From Streptomyces pilosus (GTDB lineage: Bacteria; Actinomycetota; Actinomycetes; Streptomycetales; Streptomycetaceae): a stretch of DNA of 64,000 nucleotides. The translations under genes and the position numbers were made by a program. The stretch covers positions 62,001-126,000 of the forward strand of contig NZ_BMTU01000013.1 in assembly GCF_014649835.1 (NCBI RefSeq), in the 5' to 3' direction. The stretch's first letter is position 1. Every line of letters begins with the position of its first letter. Below are positions 63,558 through 64,000 of this stretch, in pieces. The notes beneath the pieces are model-generated. The model was not told the origin of the DNA and did no database searches. It worked only from the letters and a program-made list of their open reading frames with translations.

Positions 63558-64000
63558 ATGGAGGACGAGGTCGATCGGCTGGTCGCAGCGTGGCGCCGGG
63601 AGCGCCCTGACCTCGACGTGGAACCGCTCGAGGTGCTCAGCCGGGTGAGCAGGCTGGCCCGGCACCTGGACCGGGCGCGCCGCCTCGCGTTCGCCGAGCA
63701 CGGACTGGAGTCCTGGGAGTTCGACGTCCTGACCGCGCTGCGCCGCGCGGGCACCCCGTACCAGCTCTCGCCGGGGCAGCTGCTGACCCAGACGCTGGTC
63801 ACGTCGGGCACGATGACCAACCGCATCGACCGGCTCGCCAAGAAGGGCCTGGTGGAGCGGCTGCCCGACCCCAGCGACCGGCGCGGCGTCCTGGTCCGGC
63901 TCACCGACGAGGGACGTGACCGCGCCGATCAGGCACTGGCCGGCCTGCTGGCGCAGGAGCGGGCCATCCTCGCGGAGCTCACCCACGCCCAGCGCGGCGA
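63558..64000 (+). CDS. tamR: MarR-family regulator TamR (3' end cut by window)
   Basis: At least 147 residues are visible and the frame is open to the window end. The winged-helix core is clear: LESWEFDVLTALRRAG, then QLLTQTLVTSGTMTNRIDRL as recognition helix, and LVERLPDPSDRRGVLVRLTD as wing. In S. coelicolor TamR binds citrate-related ligands and controls tam and other genes for handling them under oxidative stress. Identity here rests on the divergent tam gene. The ATG at 63558 has no strong ribosome-binding site. Confidence 0.88.
   Translation, partial: MEDEVDRLVAAWRRERPDLDVEPLEVLSRVSRLARHLDRARRLAFAEHGLESWEFDVLTALRRAGTPYQLSPGQLLTQTLVTSGTMTNRIDRLAKKGLVERLPDPSDRRGVLVRLTDEGRDRADQALAGLLAQERAILAELTHAQRG

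Overview
The window is a piece of chromosome from a high-GC actinobacterium, almost certainly a Streptomyces. Codons end mostly in G or C, GTG starts are common, and gene content and order (bldA, cfa, ndh, divIC, eno, two rpf genes, P450, mazG, mfd, glmU, prs, rplY, pth, ppc, tam/tamR) match the core region I know from S. coelicolor. I cannot name the species. No prophage, IS element, CRISPR array or plasmid origin is visible. The left end cuts a PLP-dependent decarboxylase-like gene; the right end cuts tamR.

Layout. 0-12.4 kb: metabolic and envelope genes (decarboxylase-like protein, RpiR/SIS regulator, LytR-CpsA-Psr protein, cystathionine beta-synthase, SGNH esterase, thiolase, Bax-inhibitor protein). 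12.8 kb: a tRNA-Leu with anticodon UAA, that is bldA, the developmental tRNA of Streptomyces; I saw no in-frame TTA codon in any gene here. 13.3-20 kb: an ABC exporter pair (MacB/FtsX type), cyclopropane fatty acid synthase, and a type II NADH dehydrogenase with a good Rex (redox) site upstream. 20-26 kb: ppx/gppA, DUF501, divIC, enolase and two resuscitation-promoting factors, the first behind a c-di-AMP (ydaO) riboswitch. 26-31.6 kb: P450, mazG, a SurA-like lipoprotein with a TTG start, a Ser/Thr kinase and a membrane protein, all leftward. 31.7-36.2 kb: an orphan N6-methylase-like protein with an altered catalytic motif, two exported proteins and an HNH-nuclease lipoprotein. 36.5-44 kb: mfd and a second MacB/FtsX pair, inverted relative to the first.

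45.6-50.5 kb is the accessory-looking part: four neighbouring genes that carry polymorphic-toxin catalytic domains (two deaminase types, one WHH nuclease) and immunity domains (SUKH-4, SUKH-1, SUKH-3). In two of them toxin-like and immunity-like domains sit in one polypeptide. None has an export signal. The 350-bp divergent promoter region between the two halves is crowded with GTCAC/GTGAC pentamers. I consider this the best candidate for an undescribed system.

50.5-53 kb: an orphan histidine kinase, an HTH plus LAGLIDADG-like ORF that abuts a tRNA-Gln gene, then the housekeeping run glmU-prs-rplY-pth. 57.8-64 kb: ppc, a fatty-acid desaturase coupled to a TetR regulator, and the divergent tam/tamR pair with its operators. 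Base skew on the plus strand flips from C-rich to G-rich near 52-53 kb whatever the gene direction.
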